Shown here one piece after another: positions 7,365 through 15,522 of a stretch of DNA of 64,000 bases. Made by a program: the position numbers and the translations under genes. The DNA comes from Desulfovibrio sp. UCD-KL4C (GTDB lineage Bacteria > Desulfobacterota > Desulfovibrionia > Desulfovibrionales > Desulfovibrionaceae). The notes beneath the pieces are model-generated. The model saw only the letters and a list, made by a program, of their open reading frames with translations, was not told the origin of the DNA and ran no database searches. Every line of letters starts with the position of its first letter. The first letter of the stretch is position 1. The stretch lies in contig NZ_VCNC01000003.1 in NCBI RefSeq assembly GCF_006210265.1, forward strand, positions 310,001 through 374,000, written 5' to 3'.

Positions 7365-8681
7365 GTGAATTTTGATTCTTTTTCCTTTGACCGGCGCTTA
7401 GTCTCCGGAATCAACTCTTGCGGCTATACTACACCAACTCCAATTCAGGTTCGTGCAATACCGGAAGTCCTTAAAGGTAAGGATGTTATGGGCCTTGCTC
7501 AAACCGGAACAGGCAAAACTGCTGCTTTTGCTTTACCTATCTTACAGCGTCTGCTCGAGAGCAAGGTACCTACTCAAGGCCCAGTTCGTGCTTTAGTGCT
7601 TGCTCCAACGCGAGAACTGGCTTTGCAGATTCATGAGAATTTTATTTCTCTTGGTAAGCAGACTGGAATTCGCAGTGCTGCCGTTTTCGGAGGCGTAGGT
7701 GCTAATCCTCAGATTAAAGCTGCTAACAAGGCAACGGTTATTGTAGCATGTCCCGGAAGACTTATTGACCTTCTTAATCAAGGCGTGCTCAAGCTCGATA
7801 AAGTTGATGTTCTGGTTCTTGATGAAGCAGACCGCATGCTTGATATGGGTTTTATGCCTGATATTAAAAAGATCCTTTCCCGTCTGCCTGTAAATCGTCA
7901 GAATTTATTGTTCTCAGCTACTATGCCGCATGATATTCGGGATCTTGCTGGTAAAATTCTTGTTAATCCTGCTACGGTTCAAGTTGCTAATACTGCTCCG
8001 GCAGCACGAGTCGTGCATGAATTTTATCCTGTTCAATCGGGGCTTAAAGCACCACTTTTAGAGACTCTTCTTGATGTAACGAAGTATGAAAGTGTCCTTA
8101 TTTTTACGCGTACTAAGCATCGCGCAAAAAATCTGGCCAGAAAGCTTAGTTTTAGAGGGCATGAGTCCACATTTTTGCAGGGCAATATGAGTCAGAATCA
8201 GCGTCAGCGTGCACTTGACGGATTCAAAGACGGAACTTTTAAAGTAATGGTCGCTACAGATATTGCTGCACGAGGAATCGATTGTGACCGCATTACGCAT
8301 GTTATCAACTTTGATGTGCCTGACACAGCTGAAACATACACTCATCGTATCGGTCGTACCGGTCGTGCAGGACGGGCTGGAGTGGCTTTAAGTCTGGTTA
8401 CCAGAGAAGATGAACGGTTAATGCGTGAAATTGAAAAAATTGTCGGAAAATCTATTGATCGCCGAAAGGTTGCTGAATTTGATTATGATCAGCCTTGTAA
8501 AAGTCAGCCTGGTCTTGAGAGACGAGGACGGGGGCCCGCAGGTCCTAAGCGCTCATATGGATCTGATAAGAGACGAACTTCTGGGGATAGTCGCGGCCGT
8601 TCAGGAAAATCTTCAGGTAGATCCTCTGGTAAGTTTGCTGGTAAGGCTTCCGGTAAGCCCTCAGGTCGCGTAAAGCGTTAA
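7365..8681 (+). CDS. DEAD-box RNA helicase (RhlE-like)
   Basis: ATP-dependent RNA unwinding enzyme, 438 residues. All helicase motifs are present: Q motif PTPIQVRAIP, motif I AQTGTGKT, PTRELALQ, motif II LDEADRMLD, motif III SATMP, motif V TDIAARGID, motif VI HRIGRTGRAGRAG. Motif Ib reads ACPGRLIDLL where TPGR is usual. From about residue 375 the tail is basic and then Gly/Ser/Arg/Lys-rich (repeats such as SGRSSGKFAGKASGKPSG), as in RhlE-type helicases where it binds RNA. The start is GTG 7365 with AGGA upstream; no ATG fits. The next gene encodes an RRM protein, and together they look like cold-shock or ribosome-assembly helpers. Confidence 0.93.
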   Translation: MNFDSFSFDRRLVSGINSCGYTTPTPIQVRAIPEVLKGKDVMGLAQTGTGKTAAFALPILQRLLESKVPTQGPVRALVLAPTRELALQIHENFISLGKQTGIRSAAVFGGVGANPQIKAANKATVIVACPGRLIDLLNQGVLKLDKVDVLVLDEADRMLDMGFMPDIKKILSRLPVNRQNLLFSATMPHDIRDLAGKILVNPATVQVANTAPAARVVHEFYPVQSGLKAPLLETLLDVTKYESVLIFTRTKHRAKNLARKLSFRGHESTFLQGNMSQNQRQRALDGFKDGTFKVMVATDIAARGIDCDRITHVINFDVPDTAETYTHRIGRTGRAGRAGVALSLVTREDERLMREIEKIVGKSIDRRKVAEFDYDQPCKSQPGLERRGRGPAGPKRSYGSDKRRTSGDSRGRSGKSSGRSSGKFAGKASGKPSGRVKR

Positions 8682-8710
8682 TAGTATCAGATATGTTAGG
8701 AAGAAAATAA

Positions 8711-8739
8711 TTATTATGATTTTTGTTTTCTTTTATAAT
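8711..8739 (+). promoter_or_regulatory. Promoter for the RRM gene leader
   Basis: Perfect TATAAT (8734-8739) with a weak TTATTA 17 nt upstream (8711-8716). RNA would start near 8746, giving a leader of about 178 nt. Confidence 0.5.
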
Positions 8740-8774
8740 AATTTCTCTTGACTTCCTCTCTAGGTTAGTCCAAG

Positions 8775-8894
8775 GTCTTTCTATTGAATCGGTGACCTCT
8801 ACGAAGGCATCGGTGGAAAGACAGGTATATCAAGGCGCAGCGTAGCATCTTGAACGCTGTCCTTTTTATATATTAAATGGCACATGAGTGCCAT
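8775..8894 (+). promoter_or_regulatory. Structured attenuator-like leader of the RRM gene
   Basis: Three elements are visible. (1) A stem-loop domain: P1 GTCTTTC/GAAAGAC (8775-8781 with 8816-8822) enclosing P2 CGGTG-a-CCT/AGG-CATCG (8790-8812, hexaloop CTACGA). (2) A terminator-like hairpin CAGCG/CGCTG (8838-8859) followed by TCCTTTTTATAT; an alternative helix GACAG/CTGTC (8820-8824 with 8857-8861) would share bases with P1. (3) A perfect 7-bp hairpin ATGGCAC/GTGCCAT (8877-8894), 29 nt before the start codon. Layout as in a riboswitch or autoregulated mRNA leader; no known class was recognised. Confidence 0.5.
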
Positions 8895-8923
8895 GCATCA
8901 TCACTTTTTATGGAGAATATTGA

Positions 8924-9187
8924 ATGTCTAAGAACATCTATGTAGGCAACTTGCCTTGGTCAGCTAGTGAAGACGACGTCCGTGCAGCATTTGAAGCTTT
9001 CGGTGAAGTCATTTCCGTTAAACTTATTGAAGATAGAGAAACAGGCCGCCCACGCGGTTTCGGTTTCGTCGAAATGGACGATGCCGGTGCTCTTGAAGCT
9101 ATCGACAACCTTGATGGCAAGGATTTCGATGGTCGTAACCTTAAGGTTAACGAAGCTAAACCTCGCGCAGAACGCCCACGCTGGTAG
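8924..9187 (+). CDS. RRM-domain RNA-binding protein
   Basis: 87 residues, essentially one RNA recognition motif. RNP2 is KNIYVGNLPW at residues 3-12. RNP1 is GRPRGFGFVEMDD at about 41-53. These are the two strands that stack on single-stranded RNA. The short basic C-terminal tail (AKPRAERPRW) could add RNA contacts. Bacterial single-RRM proteins of this kind (for example cyanobacterial Rbp) are often cold-induced and bind their own or other mRNAs. The gene has GGAG before the ATG, a long structured leader, and a strong terminator after it, and it follows a DEAD-box helicase gene. Confidence 0.95.
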   Translation: MSKNIYVGNLPWSASEDDVRAAFEAFGEVISVKLIEDRETGRPRGFGFVEMDDAGALEAIDNLDGKDFDGRNLKVNEAKPRAERPRW

Positions 9188-9219
9188 TTATCAGTATATA
9201 GGCAGTTTTTCTGCTCTTT

Positions 9220-9259
9220 ACGCCCGCTCCCCGAAAGGGAAGCGGGCGTTTCTTTTTTT
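9220..9259 (+). terminator. Terminator after the RRM gene
   Basis: ACGCCCGCT (9220-9228) pairs with AGCGGGCGT (9241-9249), followed by TTCTTTTTTT. Confidence 0.95.
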
Positions 9260-9336
9260 AGGCCTTGCCGTTTTATGTTAGGTGTGATTAAACCTGACCT
9301 GAAATTAGTAACGTCTGTAATTATCTGGAGCTTATA

Positions 9337-10299
9337 ATGTTTCGCAAATTGTTTTTTATTATTCTAATTATTTTTTCTTTCCCCGTAATATGCGGTGCTA
9401 AACCAATAAATATTAAAGCTTCAACCTTTACTCCTCAAACTGGTGAAACCCCATTTAATGCTACCATTCTTACGGATAATGACACTGGTACAGGGTGGAT
9501 TTTTAATACTGGTGGTAAAAAGACCATACAAGAATTGCAATTTTCTTTTCCGCAAGAAGTGGTTGTAGATACAATTTCTTTTATTAATGGAGTGAATTTA
9601 AAAAGTAAAAAGGTGAGCAGGGTTAAGAAAATTGAGGTTTCCTTTGGAGGGATTCATAGGCAGTCTGCAACATTAAAAAATATTTCGAAACGACAGGCTA
9701 TTAAAGCTGTTGCATGCATAACCGAAAGTTTAGAGATCATTGCCGACTCTGTTTATTCCGATGGTAAAATCGCAAAGGCAGGAATTTCAGAAATATTAAT
9801 TAAATACCATCTTCCAAATGAAAAAGAAAAAGCCAGTTTAGTTATAAGTAAAAAAGAGAGAATAAAAAAGCCTAAGTTGACAGCTGAGCAGAAAAAAAAA
9901 TTGGCTGAAAAAATAGAAAAATTAAAGCAGGAAAAATTGCTTCTTAGAGAAATGAAAAATTTCTTCGATAAGTTTTATACAGCGTTTGTGACCATAAGCG
10001 AAGAATACCCCCGCATGTTTGTGCAAGAAGAGTTTATCCGTGAAAGTTCGTACTTTGAAAGTTTTAGGTCAATGCTTGAAAAGCGTGGTGTCCTTGAGAA
10101 ATATAAGAGAGCTATGATATCAACTTCCGGGCTCAGATTTAATATCAGGACGCGTACTGCTGATGAAGTTGAATTGTGGGTTAAAGGTTCCTATTCCGTG
10201 ATCATTGATCTTAAAGATAATCAAGTTACTGAAAACGCTCTTTATATTCTTAAGAAGGAATACGGAGAGTGGAAAGTTAAGAGCAAGACTGAATATTAG
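9337..10299 (+). CDS. Exported protein with discoidin-like N-terminal domain
   Basis: 320 residues. A signal peptide (residues 1-20, ending near ICGAKP) predicts export. Residues ~25-155 form a beta-rich block resembling the F5/8C-type (discoidin-like) glycan-binding modules linked to NADase-type proteins: ILTDNDTGTGWIF, then QELQFSFPQEVVVDTISFING, then KIEVSFG. A Lys/Glu-rich helix (about 165-215) that may be coiled coil follows, then a C-terminal alpha/beta region ending in LKKEYGEWKVKSKTEY, like small NTF2-like calcium/stress domains. No catalytic motif was recognised and no named family can be given. It is monocistronic between two terminators. Confidence 0.6.
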   Translation: MFRKLFFIILIIFSFPVICGAKPINIKASTFTPQTGETPFNATILTDNDTGTGWIFNTGGKKTIQELQFSFPQEVVVDTISFINGVNLKSKKVSRVKKIEVSFGGIHRQSATLKNISKRQAIKAVACITESLEIIADSVYSDGKIAKAGISEILIKYHLPNEKEKASLVISKKERIKKPKLTAEQKKKLAEKIEKLKQEKLLLREMKNFFDKFYTAFVTISEEYPRMFVQEEFIRESSYFESFRSMLEKRGVLEKYKRAMISTSGLRFNIRTRTADEVELWVKGSYSVIIDLKDNQVTENALYILKKEYGEWKVKSKTEY

Positions 10300-10312
10300 A
10301 TTTGTTGCCAGC

Positions 10313-10353
10313 AAAAAAAGCCTCCCCAGAAATTTCTGCGGAGGCTTTTTTTT
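10313..10353. terminator. Bidirectional terminator
   Basis: AAAAGCCTCC and GGAGGCTTTT arms (about 10316-10325 and 10340-10349), with A7 before and T8 after, between convergent genes. Confidence 0.9.
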
Positions 10354-10370
10354 GAGGTTATGATTTAAGA

Positions 10371-11597
10371 TTATTTGTGAGTATAGTGGGACCAGTATTC
10401 CACGTCAGGACTAATATGCAGAAGTCCTAATTCTTGTCCTATTTCAACTAAGAATATTGCGCTGAAGCAAACGATAAGTATAATTCCAGTTATTTTTTTA
10501 AAGCTGCCGTGTTTTGAATATTTCCAGACTATGAATCCCGGCAAAATCCCAAATATTAAACATTCTCCGACTCCGCCTACAAGATTTATGGCAACTAAGA
10601 ATATGTCCGGATAAATCAATCCTACCAAAAGTGGAGGCATAAAAGCTAAACTCCAGACCAGAAATTTGTTTTTAGTGCCTAAATATGTGGCGGTAAGATC
10701 TCTCATAAAGCTCATGAGTGCTGTTCCGTTTGCCATAAACGCTGTGGACATAGCAATTAAAGCAAAAACAAGAGCTACATATGAGAACACAGGAGTTTTG
10801 AGTAACAAGCCAAGCGGAATTGTTGCGGGCTGGTTTTTACCGAAGGCGGTTATTAAATCTATGCCATTAGGTGCGGATAGCGGAAGTGCACCGAGTACTA
10901 CCAGTAACCAGATGCAGTTCATCAGTAATCCGATAGTTGTTCCGCCGATGATTGCGAAACGAACTTTTTTGCGGTCGTGATTAAGAGCGCGGCTGATACT
11001 CGGAATTATGTTGTGAAAATGAAAGGCCATCAGCAGAACTGGAAGTCCGGCAGGTACATAGGACCAATCAAGTTTAGCAAGGTTTTCTGAAGAAACATCC
11101 GGTACCGTCATAAAAACAAGCATTCCGAATGTTATCCACATAGTGATAACCATGTATGGAGTGCATTTATTCATCATTATCATGCCAAATGCGGTAATGC
11201 CTGTCACCACTATAAAATATATTGTCATAACAACAGGTTGAGAGATTGAAGACTGCAAACTCATAATGATTGAGGATATTCCGGTAAGGTACGCTACCAA
11301 TACTCCGTATAGAAGGACAGCATTCCCGGCAATCGTCACCCATTTACCTATTGGGCCAAGCTCTTGACCGAAAAAGGTCGGTAAATCGGCATGCTCGTTG
11401 GTGGTCAGGCTTTTTTGGTCTGAATAAATGATAGCGGTGTAGGTCATCAACAGCCACATCGCTAAAGTTGCGACGACTGAAGGCCAGAACCCTGCTGCGC
11501 ATAGATTTACAGGCACAGCAAGAATTCCTGCACCAAGCATGTTGCCAACGACAACAAACATCATTGCCATCGTTGATACTGATTTTCCCTGAGTCAT
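10371..11597 (-). CDS. Amino-acid permease, HAAAP (aromatic/hydroxy amino acid) family
   Basis: 408 residues with about eleven hydrophobic segments. The N-terminal GNMLGAGILAVPVNLCAAGF is the typical first-helix signature of the amino-acid/auxin permease superfamily, HAAAP branch (TyrP, TnaB, SdaC relatives), which are proton or sodium symporters in the inner membrane. The frame is open to 11651, but those first codons overlap a terminator hairpin. The ATG at 11597 (MTQGKSVSTM) has AAGGAG six bases upstream and is preferred. It follows aspA in the same direction, which suggests a link to amino-acid catabolism, but the substrate cannot be read from the sequence. Confidence 0.85.
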   Translation of the reverse strand: MTQGKSVSTMAMMFVVVGNMLGAGILAVPVNLCAAGFWPSVVATLAMWLLMTYTAIIYSDQKSLTTNEHADLPTFFGQELGPIGKWVTIAGNAVLLYGVLVAYLTGISSIIMSLQSSISQPVVMTIYFIVVTGITAFGMIMMNKCTPYMVITMWITFGMLVFMTVPDVSSENLAKLDWSYVPAGLPVLLMAFHFHNIIPSISRALNHDRKKVRFAIIGGTTIGLLMNCIWLLVVLGALPLSAPNGIDLITAFGKNQPATIPLGLLLKTPVFSYVALVFALIAMSTAFMANGTALMSFMRDLTATYLGTKNKFLVWSLAFMPPLLVGLIYPDIFLVAINLVGGVGECLIFGILPGFIVWKYSKHGSFKKITGIILIVCFSAIFLVEIGQELGLLHISPDVEYWSHYTHK

Positions 11598-11633
11598 GCC
11601 GTTCTCCTTTATGGATAGATTAATGTCCTTGCT

Positions 11634-11670
11634 GTAAAAAAAATCCTGCAAAACTTATTGTCTTGCAGGA
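11634..11670 (-). terminator. Terminator between aspA and the permease gene
   Basis: TCCTGCAA/TTGCAGGA (11644-11651 with 11663-11670). On the minus strand it is followed by eight T. It should limit readthrough from aspA into the permease gene. Confidence 0.8.
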
Positions 11671-11687
11671 CTATTTAAATGCTATAA

Positions 11688-13103
11688 TTAGATATTCGGG
11701 TCTAAATTCAGCGGGTGAGTGGAAATCATGCTCTCTGGAGAAAGGGCCTTATCCAGTTCTTTTTTTGACATGTACTCTTTTTCAATAACAATATCGTAAA
11801 CGGATCGATTGGTATTAAGGGCTTCATTCGCTACTTCTGTCGATTTTTCATAGCCGATATAAGGATTAAGAGCCGTAACCAGTCCTATGCTGTTTTCAAC
11901 ATAGCCTCTGCAGATATCTTCATTGGCGGTAATTCCTGAAACGCAGCGATCTGCAAGAGTTCTGAATCCGCGTCTCATGATAGTTAGTGAGTTAAGCAGG
12001 CTGGCAGTAATAACAGGCTCCATAACATTAAGTTCTAATTGCCCGGCTTCAGCTGCCATTGTGATGGTTACATCGCCGCCGATTACTGTGAAGGCAATCT
12101 GGTTAACAACTTCAGGAATAATAGGATTAACTTTACCCGGCATAATGGAAGATCCTGGAGCCATGGGTGGTAGATTGATTTCATTTAATCCACAACGCGG
12201 TCCTGAAGAAAGAAGGCGCAGGTCATTACATATCTTCGAAACTTTAACAGCAACACGCTTAAGGACTCCGGACAGCTGAACATATGCACCTGTATCCTGA
12301 GTTGCTTCGATAAGATCATGAGCAAGTACCAGTTCGAATCCAGTAAGTTCTTTAAGTTTTTCAGTGACTTTTGGAGCATATTTAGGTGGAGCATTAAGTC
12401 CTGTTCCGATAGCCGTTCCGCCCATATTAATCTCGCATATCAGGCTCATTGCTTCGCGGACTCTTTCAATGTCCTCACCTATCATTACGGCGTATGAGGT
12501 AAATTCTTGACCGAGTGTCATAGGCACTGCGTCTTGAAGCTGAGTTCTGCCCATTTTTAACACATGAGAAAACTCTTCACCTTTAGCCGCAAAACTTTCT
12601 CTAAGGTATTCCATGGAGCCCATAAGGAGTTCCATCTTATCAAGCAGAGCAATTCGCAGGCAGGTAGGATAAACATCATTTGTGGACTGTGCCATATTTA
12701 CATCAATATTCGGGTGGAGGTTGTCATATTCTCCTCTTTTATACCCCAAGAATTCTAAACCGATGTTTGCAATAACTTCATTGGCGTTCATGTTAGTGGA
12801 AGTACCGGCACCGCCCTGAATAATATCAATTATGAAGTGTTCATGGTATTTGCCGCAGAGTAGCTCATCACATGCAAAGACTATAGCTTTTGTTTTGTCA
12901 TCGTCCAATTTGCCGAGTTCGTTATTTGTTATTGCTGCTGCTTTTTTAATATATGCAAGAGCGTTAACAATATGAGGGTAGTGCGAAATAGGAATGCCGG
13001 TTATTTTAAAGTTCTCAGCGGCCCGTAATGTTTGTATTCCGTAGAAAGCATCATCAGGGACATCCATGGAGCCTATGCAGTCATGTTCTATACGCGAGTT
13101 CAT
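11688..13103 (-). CDS. aspA: Aspartate ammonia-lyase
   Basis: Reversibly deaminates aspartate to fumarate and ammonia. 471 residues, normal for aspartase. Diagnostic stretches are GAGTSTNMNANEVIAN (about 98-113), HPNIDVNMAQSTNDVYPT (about 130-147) and the flexible catalytic loop with GSSIMPGKVNP near residue 325. Fumarases of class II share the fold; the N-terminal YGIQTLRAAENF and the amino-acid permease neighbour favour aspartase. Fumarate formed this way could feed fumarate respiration or the TCA branch. The start at 13103 has a GGAG-like site (CAGGAG) upstream. Confidence 0.9.
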   Translation of the reverse strand: MNSRIEHDCIGSMDVPDDAFYGIQTLRAAENFKITGIPISHYPHIVNALAYIKKAAAITNNELGKLDDDKTKAIVFACDELLCGKYHEHFIIDIIQGGAGTSTNMNANEVIANIGLEFLGYKRGEYDNLHPNIDVNMAQSTNDVYPTCLRIALLDKMELLMGSMEYLRESFAAKGEEFSHVLKMGRTQLQDAVPMTLGQEFTSYAVMIGEDIERVREAMSLICEINMGGTAIGTGLNAPPKYAPKVTEKLKELTGFELVLAHDLIEATQDTGAYVQLSGVLKRVAVKVSKICNDLRLLSSGPRCGLNEINLPPMAPGSSIMPGKVNPIIPEVVNQIAFTVIGGDVTITMAAEAGQLELNVMEPVITASLLNSLTIMRRGFRTLADRCVSGITANEDICRGYVENSIGLVTALNPYIGYEKSTEVANEALNTNRSVYDIVIEKEYMSKKELDKALSPESMISTHPLNLDPNI

Positions 13104-13327
13104 TTTTTCTCCTGAAAATTATAAATAAAAATATATACAAAAAATCATAAAGTTGAGTGAATTCATATTAAACCATTATTTCTTTTTAACATAAAAGGAT
13201 AAAGGGTCAATAATGCTTTTAAACGTTTCAGCAAAAGTTGTGATTTAAAAATGTTTGAGATTCTTGAGATACAGCTTCAGTCCATTGCCCGATAAATTGT
13301 CAGTAAAAGTTCTCTAGGGATTGATTT

Positions 13328-14224
13328 TTAAGATATCCTTTTGGTTTTGTTCTTATGTTTATATAGGCTGTCAAAAATGTAGATTGCAATTCCGGTCCAG
13401 ATAAAACAGAAAGTTATAAGCCGAGTCTGGTTGAAGGGCTCATCATACATAAATATTCCGAGTAAAAGCATTAAAGTTGGAGAAATATATTGAAACATTC
13501 CGAGTGTCATCAATTTTAAGTTTCTTGCCCCGATAGCAAAAAAGATAAGCGGAAGAGATGTAACCACCCCGGCTCCAAGAAGGAGTATATCTGCCTCAAT
13601 TCCGAATTTGCCTATGCCTATAGTGCCTTGAAATACCCGCCATAATAAATAGCCGCCTGCAATAGGAGTCAGTACTGCTGTTTCAACAAATAATCCCGGC
13701 AGTGATTCAACCTTCATAATTTTTCTAACAAGTCCATAAAGTCCGAAGCTGATGGCCAGAGTTATAGCTATATAGGGGAATTTACCAAGGTCTATGACTG
13801 AGTACATAACTCCGGCGAACGCACAAGCTATTGCAGCTCCTTGCATTTTATTTAATTTGTCATTCATGAATATGAAGCCGAGCAATACATTCACAAGAGG
13901 GTTTATGTAATATCCCAGACTGGCCTCGACAACATGGTTGTTGTTGATAGACCAAATGAAAACATACCAGTTGATTCCAATTAAAGAGCTGCTGGCAATA
14001 AGTAGATATTTACCTTTTTTATCCTGCATGGCTGCAATTACTTCTGTCCATCTCTTTTTGGATGAAATAACAATTGCTAAGAATAAAAAAGACCAGACTA
14101 TACGGTGGCAGAGAATTTCAAGGGGAGGTATTCCCGTTAAAGTTTTCCAGTAGATAGGCAGCAGCCCCCACATAATAAATGCGGATGCAGCAGAAATTAG
14201 ACCCTTGCGGGTGTTAGTGATCAT
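13328..14224 (-). CDS. rarD: EamA-family transporter RarD
   Basis: 298 residues with about ten membrane helices, two EamA repeats. The N-terminus KGLISAASAFIMWGLLPIYWK with PPLEILCHRIVWSFLFL is typical of RarD, the EamA member named for chloramphenicol sensitivity in E. coli. Its real substrate is not settled; drug/metabolite export or amino-acid export are the usual suggestions. The central LGYYINPLVNVLLGFIF is the conserved second-repeat motif. It is monocistronic and has no linked regulator. Confidence 0.9.
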   Translation of the reverse strand: MITNTRKGLISAASAFIMWGLLPIYWKTLTGIPPLEILCHRIVWSFLFLAIVISSKKRWTEVIAAMQDKKGKYLLIASSSLIGINWYVFIWSINNNHVVEASLGYYINPLVNVLLGFIFMNDKLNKMQGAAIACAFAGVMYSVIDLGKFPYIAITLAISFGLYGLVRKIMKVESLPGLFVETAVLTPIAGGYLLWRVFQGTIGIGKFGIEADILLLGAGVVTSLPLIFFAIGARNLKLMTLGMFQYISPTLMLLLGIFMYDEPFNQTRLITFCFIWTGIAIYIFDSLYKHKNKTKRIS

Positions 14225-14390
14225 TGTCGTTAATCCGTAACTATAAATAAAAAGTGATGCGTAATTTAATATACTAAAATATAAGTATAAATTGTATTAA
14301 GAAAGCATTTCATTTCGGCATTGTGTCGCTTGGGTGATCATTAATCAAAAAGTGATGGAAAATCAGCAAAAGAATAACCAAGATTAAACA

Positions 14391-15374
14391 TTAAGCGTGA
14401 GTCATCTTGTTTTTTCCTGAAACTGGATCGTTGGTCCAGTCATAGTTATATTGGAATGATCCGAAGAAGCGTTTTACAATTGGAAACATTATCCCAGACC
14501 TGGACTGCCAGAGCCAGTGCTTAGAGTCTTCCAAGCTGACTAATCCCATTTGATTATGAAATAGATTCAGGTGGTCTGGAAATACCCACCAGTTAAAATT
14601 GATACCCCATTTTCCTGCTGCATAGTCTCTGCTGTCGCGGGTTGCGTAATCTTCCCATATATATGCAGGACCTGCTTCAACTGACAGGTTAAGTTTTTTA
14701 CTATCAAAAAACTGGTAACCAAGTCCTGTGCCGATAATTGAACGTAACTTGAGATCTTGAAATTGATCTTGTTGTATTTGCCCAGAACCGGTGACGTAAA
14801 TTTTTTTATCTAAAAAACGGTTATAATCGGCAGATAAAAGCCAATTGTAGTCTGATCGTTGTCCTTTTGACGTTGCCCAGTAATGGTTAGCTCTTGTTTT
14901 CCAGCGATTTTTACCTGTCGCATATGTTAGGTCAAAAGATGCACCAATGTTTTCCTTACGAGTATTTCCAGAAGCTTTGTTCCACCCAGCTTGTATACCA
15001 CCTTTAAAAGTATAATCTTTAGGGCTGGAATTAATAGCTGCAACTTCACTTGTTTTTATGTTTTTTCCGTGTCCAATATTATGTGTTTGTTCATATTTTA
15101 TTGCAACAGCAGTCTTGTCAGCTTCTATTTGTTGATCAGGCTTAATATAAACTTTTATTTTTTGATCAGAATCAAGAGATTGAACTTGTCCCCAATCTAT
15201 TACAATTTGTCCGGCGTAAGTTGTAGAGAGTTTAAGTTTTCCATTTGTCATTACATCGACTTTTCCAGTTAACTTATCCCCGTTTAAAAGGTGAATTGTA
15301 TCAGCATATGCTGCTGGCATTGATGTAATGATCAAAAGAAAAATAAATGTAATAATTTTAATTCTAAAAAACAT
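14391..15374 (-). CDS. DUF481 outer-membrane beta-barrel protein
   Basis: About 327 residues from ATG 15374, which has AGGAG at a good distance (an upstream in-frame ATG at 15401 does not). A signal peptide ends at PAAYA. A short N-terminal domain (about 25-100) reads LLNGDKLTGKVDVMTNGKLKLSTTYAGQIVIDW, a small beta domain that often precedes DUF481. The rest is alternating aromatic strands (NRWKTRANHYWATSKG, GTGLGYQFFD, NWWVFPDHLNLFHNQMGL) typical of a YdiY-like salt-induced outer-membrane barrel. Function unknown. It is monocistronic. Confidence 0.8.
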   Translation of the reverse strand: MFFRIKIITFIFLLIITSMPAAYADTIHLLNGDKLTGKVDVMTNGKLKLSTTYAGQIVIDWGQVQSLDSDQKIKVYIKPDQQIEADKTAVAIKYEQTHNIGHGKNIKTSEVAAINSSPKDYTFKGGIQAGWNKASGNTRKENIGASFDLTYATGKNRWKTRANHYWATSKGQRSDYNWLLSADYNRFLDKKIYVTGSGQIQQDQFQDLKLRSIIGTGLGYQFFDSKKLNLSVEAGPAYIWEDYATRDSRDYAAGKWGINFNWWVFPDHLNLFHNQMGLVSLEDSKHWLWQSRSGIMFPIVKRFFGSFQYNYDWTNDPVSGKNKMTHA

Positions 15375-15522
15375 TAGCTCTCCTAGTGAATACATGGGCA
15401 ATCTGCCTGCTGTAAAATTGTTTCAGCAAGCAGCGAGTATAGCATCCTTTACCAATACCAATTTTGTGTTATTTAAAAAAAGGTAACAGAAGGTTTTTAG
15501 AATATAAACCAGATTATTTTTT

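Noticed and set aside
11598-11651. 18-codon upstream extension of the permease
   Set aside because: It overlaps the aspA terminator and lacks a ribosome site; ATG 11597 has AAGGAG.
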